Shown: positions 1-11,957, counted from the first letter of the stretch. The stretch is 64,000 nucleotides of DNA from Bidens hawaiensis (GCA_021521415.1 JAIQDT010003002.1:62001-126000); one strand, 5' to 3'. Numbers and translations: made by a program. The notes: generated by a model from the sequence alone, not told the origin.

Positions 1-2523
1 CGGATCTCTCATAATGTGAGTGTGAGTTGGGTTGGTTAGATCTAAAAGACAGAAACAATGGTGGTTTGTATGTTTGTTTATAGATAGAAAATAATAATTA
101 TAAGTCAAGTGTGGTGACAAGTAACGATCTGTTTATCAGTTGGTAGTAGTCTAGTGTAGTGGTGGTGGTCTAGATTAGATTAGAAGTAACAAGAATTAAT
201 CAAATGATTTGATTTGTTTGTGATTAAAAAGAAAAGAATCTTATCTTGGGGTTGTTTACAATTGGGAGGTTGTGATAATTGTTTTGATTGATGCTTTGGA
301 CAAATTATTATTATTTAAATAATAATCATGTGGTGACTTGTTATTATGTCATAATTACCGGATCTTGTTTTACACACTTTTGTGTTGTTTGATGAGTATT
401 TTTTTTTTGTTTATTAAAAAGTGCCTAGATGTATGATGAGATCTCAAATTTTTTTTTATTAAGATTAGACTGAAAGTCGGACACGTAACTGGTTTGTGTT
501 TATTTGAACGGCTGGCTACTATTCGGATTGGATGGTCGGATATAATTTCAATTTTTTTTCTCTTTTCAAAACCACACTTAGGTGTGTAAACGAGTCAAGT
601 CTAAGCTCTGCTCATTTTAGAGTTGTATATCTTATATTCATTTTTCCAAACTCGAGCTTGAATCGTTTATTGACTAATTTTTTTATTAGTTTATATTATA
701 AATTAAATGATAGAATAATTAATAAAACTAAATTTATGTATAATATATAAATTTATTATTTTATATAGGGTTTGGATCAAATACAAATTAAATTAACGTG
801 CTAACTATGAGATCCAAACAACATTGTAATTATATAAACACCATAGTGTAATTATAGTGTAGTGTAATTATAATTACACTACGTTGTAATTACATAATTA
901 CACTACTTGTAAATATAATTACATTACTTGATTCTTAAAGTTAACACATTACTTTAATGTGTATATTAATTTTCCTCCTTTTATATAATGGGTTATATAA
1001 CATCATTTATTAACTAGACCTAGTTATAAATATATGTTTTTGTATAGAATAAAAAATCTTGGTTATTCTAAAATATCAGTTTGTATATAAAAGGTATTAC
1101 TTTTATGAGTTTATCTATAATCTTAGTTCTATAATAATTACTATATATAATACAGAGTACTGATGTAACACATTAGTTTTCATAGATAAAAAAAATTATA
1201 AATGTATATAATTGTTATATAACAACATTAATGGTTCAATTGTTAAAATATTATTATTATCATTGACTTGAAATTGCTAAGTTATACGTAGAATTAGTAA
1301 AATAATTAAGTTAGTATCTAAATAAAAGCAATTAAAAAAGAAAAGATTAGCTTTGGTGTTAATTACAAGGATGGTCGTTAATTTTGAAATTTCAACCATT
1401 GTTTCTTGTTTGGTCACCAACACCAACAAACATTAAAAAAGTCTATTGAGTTGGTTGTATGACTTGACATCCTTTTTGACATTGATTGGAATTATGCACC
1501 AAAGGGCTGCTCAATTTACCCTCAACGGACCCATACATATCTTATCAAATCATAAACAAAACCATCCATTTTGGTTCTATATTTGTTCGAACATTTTGAT
1601 TCTATATTTGTTCGAATAAAATGCGTAGCCAATTCCATGCACCTAAGCAAATTTTTTTTGACTTTTGAATTCTTATCAATGGTTAAAGAAATCAAATGAA
1701 ATCAAAGCATAATGTGATAGATCTTTTGAAAAACTGATTAATCAGACGAGAATATTCTTCCCTTCTATATCAAATGAATTCATATATGAAAGAGGATGAC
1801 AATAAGTTCTTTCAAAATTTCAAATTGGCCAAGTTTTGTAGAATCACACCGACACTGATGATTTTTAATGTTGTAATGAAGTGCTTATTATACCTAAGTC
1901 AGAGTAATCCGTCCCTCGCGTTTTCACGATTCTTTAGAACCTATCCAATGGTGATCACACGTTTGAAAGTAAGTACTACCTTTCAATCATGTCTTGGTTG
2001 AAACCAGACAACATATTCAAAGGTTGTAGCACATCAAGTGACTAAAAATATCACAAAATAATTGTATTAAATGATCACAGAAAACCATATCCAAGCATAA
2101 TAAGGATCAAGCATGCAAGATACCATTTCAATAGGAATTAATAGTTTTGTGACCTCTTTTAATGAAATTAAAAAACCAAAGAAAACATAAGTATGACTTC
2201 TTTTAATAAAATCAAAATTTCTAAAAAAAATTAAAAGAATTACACAAACAATAGACTTTGATGAGTCTAATAAACCCATCACACACTATATCCACTTCAC
2301 CACAAACCAAACAATGTATAATCCCATAGGTTGTTTAATACTACACATCATGTACCTATAAACCATACAACCTCTAACAAACCACTTCATCTTTAATCAA
2401 TTGAACCATCAACCGCCAAAAGAAAATGATAACCTCTATATTGAGAAGAAACAAAACTTTTTCTATAAGAAACTAAGCACACAAAACACCTCAAGGAAAC
2501 CAGATTCAACAAAATGAAGCCCG
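1..2523. other. AT-rich intergenic region, no gene recognised
   Basis: Very AT-rich sequence downstream of the WDR91-like gene. I see no coding region with a recognisable product. The short open frames are low-complexity or lack homology that I can name. Between about 832 and 925 there is a dense cluster of alternating TGTAATTA and TAATTACA words that can fold back on themselves, probably a decayed MITE or AT-rich foldback sequence. The stretch from about 2284 to 2523 probably includes the 3' untranslated region of the minus-strand gene, but no poly(A) site can be fixed. Confidence 0.6.
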
Positions 2524-5500
2524 TCATAAGATGGATGTGACCCGAACTGAGTTATCAACTGATCCGGTCAAGAAGATGGGCAGGGTCGGGTGCCAATCTA
2601 CAGTTGATATGGCTGCACTATGAGCAAGTGTTTTCATTCCATTAGTATTATCTTGAACCTGATCACACCCAAAATTATCAATAAATGATAAACCGAAAAT
2701 TACATGGTTGCCGTATTTGGTACAAATGCACAAGTTCAATTATTAACTATTAACTGACCTGATATATTGGTGCTCTGACTGAACCAGATGTCACCAGAAG
2801 TCGTTTACCATTTGCATCTAACACCATTTCATGTCTATACTGTTGAGAATTCTCGGGATTACAGAACCTACATGATGGACCAATATCACACTCAAGATTA
2901 ATAATTTACATATAACTAATGATCCAGAAAACGCAAATACCTATGGCAATTTCTTGACCAGAGAACCTTGCCCTGATTTTGCAAGCTCCACTCAAATACC
3001 TGAAATAACGGTAACCGAAATCCATTTTGTAAGATAAAAAGGTCAAAAGTGGTTAATGCATGGTGAAGATTGAAGAACTCGCCTTTCCATCTACGCCTAA
3101 GGTAAAAATGCTGGTTTCATCAGGCCCGAAAAGAACAGAGCTGATTGCAGAGTCATGGGCCGGCCAGCCCGTGATTTGCAGGCCTGCTGACATATCAAAC
3201 ATGTGAATCATTCCATCAGTAGCTGCAGCTGCTAATATCTTCCCATTGTGATTAAAGCAAATTGATGTAATTGCAGGTGGATCTTTCCCAAGAGGAAGGA
3301 CTGCCTTCAATAAATTCAAAAAGTAAGACTTATAGGTTAATAATTTCAATTTTGCATGTGTTGGAGTTTATTATCATTATTAGATGAAATGTTTCACAAG
3401 CACATACCATTGGCTTCCATGTTCTCATATTCCACACAGTTAATGATGCGAATCCCAATTTATCTATATAACTTGTGCCGTTCCTGCATAGAAAAAAAAC
3501 TTTTTTCAAAACAAAATACTAGCAGTTAATGATGCGAATCCCAATTTATCTATATAATATGAAAAAGGTGGTCCTGCTAAAGAAACTTTTTGGATAATAT
3601 GAAAAGTACCCTCTTGATGCTGCAGCAGACACAAATATAGGTTCCACGGGGCTGCATTTTAGGTCCACAACACTGCAACAGGAAAAAAAAAATATACAAA
3701 TATTAAGCAATAAAATCTTTGCACGAAATGATAATAATAAGAAAAAATGTTAAAACCTTGGAAATGCAGAGGTTGTGCTGAGATCACAAACGACTCTCTT
3801 TGCATCAACATTCCATGCTTTGATACCACCATCGGCAGTGCCTATCAGAAGCTTTGTCAAAATAGACAATCAAATGAGGACCATTACTTCCCATTTTCCA
3901 ACATTCACAACCTCAAAAAAAAACAGTAAATTTACATTCAATCTTTAACTTTTGGCGTTTTGATAATAGTTCTTCTTAGAAAATGTGGCAGATATGTTTA
4001 TATTAAAACGGGACAAACTAGCACTTCAATTATAACCGTTTAACCGAACATGATTTTTCAAAGATGAGGGGTTAAATTAGTATACCAATCGGTCAGATTT
4101 GCAGTCCCATTCAAGTGACATGATCTCAGCCCCACAATAAATGGTTGCGTTTCTTGATGCTGAAGTTGATGAGTCATATGTCCATATCCTTTTATCAATA
4201 TGTATAAAATCATTAGAAACGAAAAACAATACTTCGCGTTTATAAGACAGATGAACATCAATTACTATTTTAAAAGAATTACCTGACAGTGCCATCCACA
4301 GAAGCACTTGCAATATTATCCCCGGATGTAGAAAACCTGCAACAACTAATTGGGCTCGTGTGGCCCAAGAAAGTCTCCTGCAAAACATGATTTCCCAAAT
4401 AATAAGACCAAAGACATTTTATATATATAACGTTTGAAACATAACGAAGCTAATCACACCTGGAAATCTACTTTTACTTCTGGGAAATCTTCTTCTTGCT
4501 GAAGTTCATCATTGGCCGTTAAACAGCTCGCATCTTGACCCTCGGGTGGAATAATATCCTTACCCGAAGACCGCCTCACAGACGAATTCGGTTGACTGAA
4601 CGAAGCAGTCGGTTCTTTATCTGTAGAGCACCCAGACTCACTATTACCACCAATGCTTACTTGGCGAGCGATTGAAGCATTACTGTAATCAAAACATTCA
4701 ATCAGTACAAAATCAAAACTTTGAGTCAAACAGATGGTCAACGTGTCAAGAAAAAAGTTTTAACCTTTTAAACTGACATAACTGAGCCTCCTTCTCCTCC
4801 AACAAAGCTTGAAGCTGTGACAATCTAGTATTAAGATGCTTGATATCATTTTTAAGATGGTTAATCGTATGCTTCTCCGAACTGATTTTCAATAACGCGG
4901 GAATGCGTGGATTAATTAAGGATATAACATTCATCATCAAAATAATAAACCATATCCATATCACCACAATATGCTACAAATTGAACTAAACATTTTTCAA
5001 GGATATGAGTTCCATTAAAGACTTCACTCAAGAAATTCCTAACAGAAAGATTTAAAGCATCGAACCACTCCTTCGAAAAGTATACCCGAAACAGAGGATC
5101 CAAATTAGGGTTCTTTATATACGGAATCGCTGCACAAAAGTTAAAATCAATCACAATTAGGGGTGCCATTTTTATCCGAAACCCAACCCAAATTAGGGAA
5201 AACCTTAAAAAAAACCCGAACCCAACCAACCAAAACCAAACAAAAATCCCAAACAACCAGACCCGAAAAACCTGAAACCCCAAAAAAAACCCGAACATTT
5301 ACTGTCTTTTTTTATAAATGTGTTTTCGTTTCGAGTCTTAGATATTTGGAATATTAAGTTTTGGGACATTTGAACATTCGGTTTTCGGACATTTGATTAT
5401 GCTTTTCTAGTAGCATGATTAAAGTAATATTTAGTGAAAAAAAAACAATTTTTTTTCATTTTACATATAAACCCGAAAACCGAAACAAGCCGGCCAAACT

Positions 5501-6061
5501 AACCCGAAGCCAATCAACCCAAACTTTATATGGTTCAGTTATCGGGTCACTTTTTCCTAGTCAAAAACCCGAAACCCGGAGAACACCCACCCCTAATCAT
5601 GTTGATCATCAATCACAATTTCAGAAATTGAAAACAGGGTATTGCAAAAAACATAAAAAGAACAAAAACCCACCAAACCACGACATCCAATCTTGATCTT
5701 TCTGCATCAAATCATCCCCATAAGCTTTAAAAAACTCAACAACCTTATCATTCCGCCCAGACTTGACAGCGTTCACGATGTAATACCGGAGAATCGAGAT
5801 CTCTAGCTTGGAGAGCGTGGAGATCAGCAGTGTTTCCGACGAAGAGAAACACTGCTTGAAGAAAGTGAGGATGGAAATGAGATTGTGGGGCTGGAATTTA
5901 GGGATGTAAAGAGAGAAAATAAGGTCAAAGATTCTGTCTTTGTGGAAATTGGAAGCGATGTCGGTGGATAGTTCTCTGTCGAAGGATTGTAAGGTGGAAG
6001 TGAAACCTCGGAAGAAGAGGAACTCTCGCACAAGCTCCTCGGCGTAATTCATGTTCTCCAT
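2524..6061 (-). CDS. WD repeat-containing protein 91 (WDR91)-like, 13 exons
   Basis: Exons (minus strand): 6061-5674, 5129-5007, 4906-4765, 4682-4460, 4377-4283, 4188-4086, 3851-3757, 3672-3610, 3483-3408, 3304-3083, 2999-2941, 2867-2759, 2658-2524. They total 1833 nt (610 residues plus stop) with every junction in phase. Residues 1-135 form a LisH-like helical domain (YAEELVREFLFFRGF). A conserved block follows (PYIKNP, YFSKEW, VRNFLSEVFNGT). Residues about 175-213 form a heptad-like coiled coil, about 218-290 a Ser/acidic linker, and about 293-610 WD40 repeats (LGHTSPISCCRF, VDGTVRIW, TADGGIKAWN, ending TVDWHP...SVDNSVRVTSIL). Animal WDR91 is an endosomal Rab7 effector that restrains PI3-kinase. 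A similar endosomal role here is inference. Met at 6061 was chosen; a second Met lies at 6052. Intron 2 looks U12-type AT-AC and intron 10 GC-AG. No premature stop was found, so the gene looks intact. The WDR91 family match is recognised by motif, not by search. Confidence 0.87.
3000..3082 (-). other. GC-AG intron (intron 10 of the WDR91-like gene)
   Basis: Exon 10 ends GGAAAG and is followed by GCGAGT. The downstream acceptor TTTCAG at 3005-3000 opens exon 11 (GTATTTGAGTGG). The GC donor gives a phase-0 join (VDGK then VFEW) that fits the WD40 pattern. The nearest GT, at GTTCTT, would shift the frame. GC-AG introns are a known minor class spliced by the major spliceosome. Confidence 0.82.
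3523..3557 (-). repeat. 35-bp exact copy of exon 9 inside intron 8
   Basis: The 35 bases at 3523-3557 are identical to 3437-3471, which lies inside exon 9 (3483-3408). The copy sits in the same orientation about 50 nt away within intron 8 and has no splice sites of its own, so it should be spliced out. It looks like filler DNA from local break repair or replication slippage. Confidence 0.85.
4907..5006 (-). other. U12-type AT-AC intron (intron 2 of the WDR91-like gene)
   Basis: No GT-AG pair joins exons 2 and 3 in frame. Using donor ATATCCTT at 5006-4999 and acceptor CCAC ending at 4907 gives a 100-nt intron that restores the reading frame exactly (FNGT then RIPALL, phase 1). A sequence matching the U12 branch-site consensus, ATCCTTAAT, lies at 4923-4915, with its adenosine about 10 nt from the 3' splice site. 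These are the three diagnostic signals of a minor-spliceosome AT-AC intron. Confidence 0.9.
5158..5595. mobile_element. hAT-like MITE in intron 1 of the WDR91-like gene
   Basis: A 438-bp block begins TAGGGGTG and ends CACCCCTA, a short terminal inverted repeat typical of plant hAT-type MITEs. Its inside is a degenerate array of CCGAAACCC/AACCCGAA words. A 12-bp direct repeat (TCAATCACAATT) occurs at 5147-5158 and again at 5609-5620, close to but not exactly at the right end. The immediate 8-bp flanks match at only 5 of 8 positions, so the exact insertion site is uncertain. It occupies most of the 544-nt intron. Confidence 0.65.
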
Positions 6062-6250
6062 CTTCTTCTTGAAAAGGATGGATGTGTGTGTGTGTATGTA
6101 TGTTTGTGGGTTTCATAGGGTACATTACATTACACAATGATTAGTATTTGAGAGGAGGATTAACAATTTAACACCATTTTGCTAAATTAACTAACATAAA
6201 CATTAGGGATTAGGGATTAGGATGGATATCGGTATTGAAATGAGCATTTT
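6062..6250 (-). promoter_or_regulatory. Upstream region / probable 5' UTR of the WDR91-like gene
   Basis: This lies directly upstream of the start codon on the minus strand. A short TG-rich microsatellite lies at about 6083-6111 and would be CA-rich in the transcript. Beyond it is AT-rich DNA and a triple ATTAGGG/GATTAGG run at about 6203-6223. No clear TATA box could be assigned, so promoter extent is inferred from position only. Confidence 0.4.
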
Positions 6251-6253
6251 GTT

Positions 6254-6660
6254 GTAGGGTTGTTCACGACTCGAGTCAGGGTGGGTTTAAGATCGAGTTT
6301 GAAACTAAACGAGGCAACTTGGGTTGGCTTCAGCTCGATCTTGAAGTTAAATGAGCCTAAGATCGAGCCGAGCCAAGCTTGGGTCGGGATTGGATTGGTT
6401 ACAAAAATGAGTCTGGTCGGATTGGTTACAAAAATGAGTCTGGTCGGTTTGGTTAAATCAAGTTTTTTAGCAACTTTTATTCGAGTTTTTATCGAGCGAG
6501 CAGCGAGCTTTTTGAACAGTCCTGTCGGTACCAAGTTTTGGGAGATTCAGGATTCATTCCGGTACCGCACTGAGCATTTTTGGTTTCGGTATCAAGATTT
6601 TGGGAAAATCGGGATCAAGATTTTCGATATCAGTACCGGTATGGTACAGAGTTCATCCCT
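6254..6660. repeat. Degenerate repeat insertion with 27-bp tandem duplication
   Basis: The sequence has a GAGTTTGAA/CTCGAG-rich, low-complexity style different from its AT-rich flanks, beginning near TAGGGTTGTTCACG and ending near TTCATCCCTA. A 27-bp unit is perfectly duplicated at 6394-6420 and 6421-6447, which creates an open frame with a repeated peptide on each strand. It is probably a decayed non-autonomous DNA element. No target-site duplication could be fixed. Confidence 0.45.
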
Positions 6661-6686
6661 AATTACTATATATAATTGTGAAGTTT

Positions 6687-6722
6687 GGTGCCGCTTGGCC
6701 ATCCATTGGTCCAAGTGGCACC
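6687..6722. repeat. Short hairpin
   Basis: GGTGCCGCTTGG is followed after a 12-base spacer by CCAAGTGGCACC. The arms pair at 11 of 12 positions. It lies just before a T-rich run and near the presumed left part of the Helitron-like repeat block. Function unknown. Confidence 0.55.
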
Positions 6723-6789
6723 GCATCATTGGCCAGACCAATTTTTTTTTCTTTTTTTGATTTTAGTCTGATATCCTAACGAACATATT

Positions 6790-7514
6790 AAAAATCGACC
6801 GAAATTGCGTAGACTTACCGCCATAATATCCAGGCCCGACAATGCTCAGGTATTACCAACGCCCAAGTTTTACCGATTTACCACCACAATGCTCGAACTG
6901 ACAACACTCGGTTTTTACCAACGTTGGGGTTTTATTTATTTATTTAGTCCTGGTACCATATCAAACGTATCCAAAACCACCGAATTCGTGTCTCCTTACC
7001 GCCGCAATGCGCGGCACCGACAACGTCTGGGTTTTACCGACTCACTGACACAACACTGGGGACTGCAACGCTTGGGTTTACTGACCGAATAAACATTGTT
7101 TTAAATATATAGATTTCTTATTTATTAATGTGACGAATTTATTTTTTTGGATTTTAACGATTGGGTTTTACAAACGCTGGTTATACCGTAATTGAAACTG
7201 ACCAAATTCGCATCGACTTTCAGTCGTAACGCTCTGATTTTCCAGCGCATGGGTTTTACCAACCTACCCCCCGCAACACCGGGGACCGCAATGCTTGTGT
7301 TTTACCGACCGAATAAACATCGTTTTAAATATATTGTTTTTTATATATTAATTTTGACAAATTTATATTTTGTGGTTTTAACGGTTGGATTTTCAACGTT
7401 GTTTATACCATAACGACCGTAACCGATACTGATCGAATTCGCGTTGACTTTCCATCATAACGCTCGGGTTATACCAACCAACTGTCCGGCGCATTGCGCC
7501 GGGTAAAATTCTAG
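6790..7514 (+). mobile_element. Helitron-like 3' end with internal ~224-bp repeats
   Basis: The right end has the classic Helitron signature: a GC-rich hairpin (CCGGCGC, loop ATT, GCGCCGG at 7486-7502), a short AT-rich spacer and CTAG at 7511-7514 followed by T. Upstream, two diverged copies of a unit containing 'ACCGAATAAACAT(T/C)GTTTTAAATATAT' words are spaced about 224 bp apart (about 7083 and 7307). Lines such as GGGTTTTACCGAC/CAAC recur throughout. The 5' TC end was not found, so the left boundary is arbitrary. No Rep/helicase coding is visible, so it is non-autonomous. Confidence 0.6.
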
Positions 7515-7846
7515 TTTAATTATAAGTATAGAAACACGAATAATTGTAAAACAAATAGCATGCACGGTATATTGATTCAAGATAATGACATGAGAGGGTT
7601 GCAGACTGTTCTTCTGTTCTTGCTTTTTGGTTTTACCACATGTTCAATTTTGTACACAAATCACTCATGATAGCATCGTTTATCATTCAAATGGTTAGAG
7701 AAATATCCAGGATGTCATATTTTCAAAAAATGTGCTTATGCATCATATGTCCTACTAAATTACCTACAAGTGAGTTTTGAACCAATCAAAGAGTGTTTTC
7801 TATCGTCACCATTAGCCTATTGAATTCTAATGTCCGACTTGTTCAT
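7515..7846. other. Intergenic spacer
   Basis: AT-rich sequence between the Helitron-like end and the solo LTR. I see no gene or repeat structure in it. The last five bases (7842-7846, TTCAT) are the left target-site duplication of the solo LTR. Confidence 0.6.
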
Positions 7847-10204
7847 TGTCACACCCCGACCAAAGATGGCGGAACATGCCGGGATACAACGGATTGCTCA
7901 AGAACACAAGACACTATTAAAGTGACAATATTTAAACAACTCATTCATTTCATTTAATCATCAAAGTAACACAACTTGCTCATACAAAATAACACCAAAT
8001 GCAATAATTAAATTGTTCATTCTTCTAATAACCTAAACGGTCTCAAAATAAGATAGTGTCTTCAAATTTCGATCAACCAATAATCAAACCTGTAACAATG
8101 CATAAAATATATTTTGTCAACACGAATGTTGGTGAGCAATTTCATAGTTTTGAGTATATATAATATGAGGCAAAATCCACAACTCGTATATGACACTATA
8201 AATAAAAGTAACAATTGTGGTATATAAATCATAAATAAATGAGGATCATTTCTAATTGGTAACAACTAACATACTCGGATAATGAGACCTTATACTACTA
8301 GCGCAAGGCTAAAGTAGTTAGGGGTGTGTATGATCATACTTATTGAGGCTCAACAACAACAAAAATAAACACTTGTGCACGTAAAACATATGAGACATAT
8401 AACACACAATCGGGAAAATATTCAAAGTATCATATACCTAGAGTTTGGGGTTTGAGGATCTAGTATCATAAATCATTGTTATTTTGAATAGGTATGCATG
8501 TTACTCCCAATGTATAAAAATGAAAACGGAGGATGAAATGTACTCACATGAAATAAGTAACTTGAAGGATTAGTTTGCGATAAAACGGAAAGGTAGGTTC
8601 AACGAGCAAGACTTAGATTAAGAGGGTCTTGAGTTAGTATATGGTCTTAAAAGCTTTAAAGTAAAATAACATGAGAAGTTAAATAAATAATTAAAGTTTG
8701 AGGGTTAAAGTGTAAATACATAAGAAATTAAAGTAATGGTTTTTGAAAAGTAAGTTTACTCGAATCGGGTTTCGGTATTCTATTCATTAGTTTTACTTAA
8801 CCTTTGTTAAGTAATTATTTGGGTATATTTGCGATATTGCAAGACCCTTTGTTAGATAGATGCCAAAACGAGATTTTACCAGTGTTCGGATTGGTCGGTT
8901 CGAGTCTTGATAACTGACCAAGCCTGAAGCCGAGATTCCAAAGTGATAAATGTTATGAGATAACTCAACAAAATCAAAAGAAACTTAAGCAAGTGTGTAG
9001 TTTTATTAAGAAGAACCTTCACGTCCGTTAAGCGAGTGTTTGACCTTGTCGGTCCAAACTTGTTATAAGATCAAGTTGGATCCGACATACCAAGTATTTT
9101 GAGAAAACAATTAAAATTAGTTTATAATATAGTTTTAAGGAAAAATATGAGATTCGGTGGTCCAAAACACAACTAGTGTGTCTTAAGCGAGTGAGCTCGG
9201 TTTAGTTCGGTCTTGGTTCGGTCCTTGACTCGAAATAAGACCGAGGATGGTTACCACATACCCAATACCATAGAACTTATTAGAATAAACTTAGAAATGA
9301 TAATACTCAAGTCTTACATACAACATGTTAATAATAAAGCACTTAAACAAGAGTTCGGTTTTGGTTCGGTCCTTGACTCGGAATGAAACCGAGGATGGTT
9401 ACCACATACCCAATACCACAGAACTCATTAAAATGATTTGAAAACTAAAATAATTAGAAACTAAACAACATTAATAAGCTTACATAAATTAAAGTGTTTA
9501 ACAAGGACTATCATAGTCCTCCATGTAGCCTTGCCTAACAATACACTCTAAACCGACAATGCCCGTAGAAGGGAAAGCCAAGAAAACAAGGGGAATATAT
9601 TTTATACAAACTATAATAACAAGCTTTAATTAACAAGAATTAGTTAGAATCAAATATTAGCATTAGTTTGACCTTGAGAAGTCAAACTATCAAGAGTTTA
9701 AAAGGTGAATACTAAGAACCTAGATTGAGAGAGTTTTGAGGTGAATGAGCAACCAAGAATGGATGCATTGGTCTTCTTTATATAGGGAAAGAGTAAGGGT
9801 TTAACCATAATGTTACTTTCAAGAGAATTCATGCATTTTCATTGATTTAAAAGGTCAAACAAGATACAAATACAAACAAAACGAGCTGGTGTGTCTGCAG
9901 GGGGTTGGTGGCGTTGCGTGACCACCAGGGCCTTGATGGCCGCGCAGCGCGGCGCCCATGGGGAGCGGGTTTGGTCTTCAGCTTTGGTTGTTTGTCGATT
10001 TGGGTCCCTGAAGTTCGTTTTAAGTCGTTTTTAGCCATAAAATGGTGTTTTAAGGTACCGTAAAGAATGTTTTTTTGATCCAGCATTTGTGTAACATAAT
10101 GAACATAAAACCAACATTTTATTAATAACGAAGGATCCGAAAAACCAAAACGGGTTTCCAATACAAATGCAAATACGATTAAACTGAAAATGACGAATGT
10201 CACA
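7847..10204 (-). mobile_element. Solo LTR (2358 bp), TSD TTCAT
   Basis: The block starts TGTCACACCCCGACC and ends GAATGTCACA. It is flanked by a perfect 5-bp duplication, TTCAT, at 7842-7846 and 10205-10209. It contains no gag or pol, so it is a solo LTR left by recombination between two LTRs. Read on the minus strand it has a TATA-like CCCTATATAAAG (about 9777-9788) and ends GGTCGGGGTGTGACA, so the parental element was probably minus-oriented. A pair of related segments with 'GGTTCGGTCCTTGACTCG' words occurs at about 9210-9270 and 9360-9420. It shares terminal sequences with the solo LTR at 56978-58947. Confidence 0.88.
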
Positions 10205-11949
10205 TTCATGAATGAAGTATAAGTATTTGAAACCCGAGAGCGCGATTACACGAAGGAATAAAAACCAAAATACGTGCATTGCTAATCATTTAACACAATG
10301 ATAATTGCTAAAAGGACCAACCTTCCAACCGTGTCTCCATGTGGTACTACACAATATGTTAAATTGCTAGCTTGTGATTTCAAACCACGTCCCACCAAAG
10401 CTACTTGAATTACTTGTACATTGGTGTTGTATTAACAGAAGGGTTTCACCCTATCAAATCTCACCAATTGTATCAACCCTTGATTCTATAACTATGAGTA
10501 CATGTATGTCATTAGCCGAACTATCAAAGATGGTAATGATCGTTGCTCAAGTTCTACAACGGGGTCCGACAAAGGAATTGTTGCCTATTGACAAGGAGGT
10601 TTCACGTATACAGTGATCGGGAAATAACTTTTCTTTTTAATTATATTTTTAATTCTTTAAAATTTAAACAAAGAGATAAAATGACTACTTCAACAAGTTA
10701 GAAATGATTGAAATTTTAAATTACGCTAGCCATCCATGTAATTTATGGATAACCTTAATACTAGAGTTAAAATATTTATAGGTTCAATGACACTAGAACG
10801 GGCCGCCTTGTCACCGGCATTGCGTGATTCACGTCTCATATATAAACCCTAATACCAGGTTTTTGATTTTGCTTTAATGATTCATACCATTATAAACATG
10901 AGCTTCATCAAGATCATTAATTTCAGTCCTATATGTACGTATGCACTTGATTCATCTTGATTATTATCTCAAGCTATTTATCCAGATAATGAATCTCATA
11001 AGTCTATTCTATTATAAGTTAATCCCTCCTTTTTCATTATTATTTATTGTTCTTGAAACTAAAAATTGAATGCTGTGAGGTTTGAAATAAAAAGAAAAAG
11101 TAATTGTGTCATCAGTCATGTAGATGTTTATTTTATAGTTTTGTTTGTATAAACCAAAACACACTAAATACATGCAATGGAGTATTTTAGAGGGGTTTTT
11201 ACTTGATAAAGGGGCGGGCTGATATGTAAAACAAACGAGAAAGATAAGTTTTTTTTTGTTTTTCTTTAAATAAGCGTATTTGGTTATGTTCAAACATGTC
11301 ACAAACCATGTAATTGCAAAGTCAACCACACGAATTGTTAAAGAGAAATGAAGAGAGAATGTTTATGATATTAAAAAAGAAAATGGTTGTTGTGTTTTCT
11401 CTTTTGGAGTAACCGATGTTTATCTCCATTGCTAGTTGAAGTTTGGCCACTTGGGTGGTGTTCTTTGAAATCCAGTTACAATTTTATGTGGTAATTTATG
11501 TATCCTAAAGTCGTGTTAGAGCGCCATAGGATTTAATATAGTGGTGTTTTTTGTAGCTTGATAGCTCGAGTGATCTGTAACCAATCCTTTTTATTTTCAA
11601 TTTAATTTTCTACGGGATTCGCAACAAAATATTTTCTTTATGCGTCGGTAAAAAAGACATGCTTTTCGAGGGAGAGATACTACCGGTTGATATCCTATCA
11701 GAATGTCCTCTCACCTTTTTCTTAACCGTTTTACTCAATTGTTACAGGAAGAAATTGAAAGCATGTCAAAATATTATGCACTTCTTTTTTGCAAGTGGTT
11801 GATGAATATTGGGCTTGAAGCAGCACAACTTGTAGTAAAGGCCCGTCTAACTTATGAGCGGGGTGGGCTAAGATTTTCAATTTTCACGGCTTGCTATTTA
11901 CTTTTTTAGGAATTGAAACTTTTAAAATATATTAGTGTATATAATTGTA
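10205..11949. other. Intergenic region, no gene recognised
   Basis: AT-rich DNA with a few short open frames (for example 10374-10616 and 11703-11909 on the plus strand). None has a motif I recognise and none shows convincing splice structure. They may be relics of old transposons. The first five bases are the right target duplication of the solo LTR. Confidence 0.5.
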
Positions 11950-11957
11950 ACTAGGGG

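Noticed and set aside
5147..5620. 12-bp direct repeat as an exact target duplication of the intron-1 MITE
   Set aside because: The right copy starts 13 bp beyond the terminal repeat (its 8-bp core 16 bp beyond), and hAT duplications are 8 bp. Kept only as a possible scar.
5163..6760. Plus-strand and minus-strand open frames opposite or near WDR91 exon 1 (for example 5163-5357, 5415-5696, 6217-6760)
   Set aside because: They lie in MITE-like or low-complexity repeats (KTRTQPTK, LVTKMSLVG) and have no domain signature. They arise from repeat composition.
9847..10279. Overlapping minus-strand frames at the right edge of the first solo LTR
   Set aside because: Unrelated low-complexity peptides that cross the LTR boundary. 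No evidence of a gene.
10374..11909. Short plus-strand frames at 10374-10616 and 11703-11909 as host exons
   Set aside because: No recognisable homology, no partner exons with phase-compatible splice sites, and surrounded by repeats.
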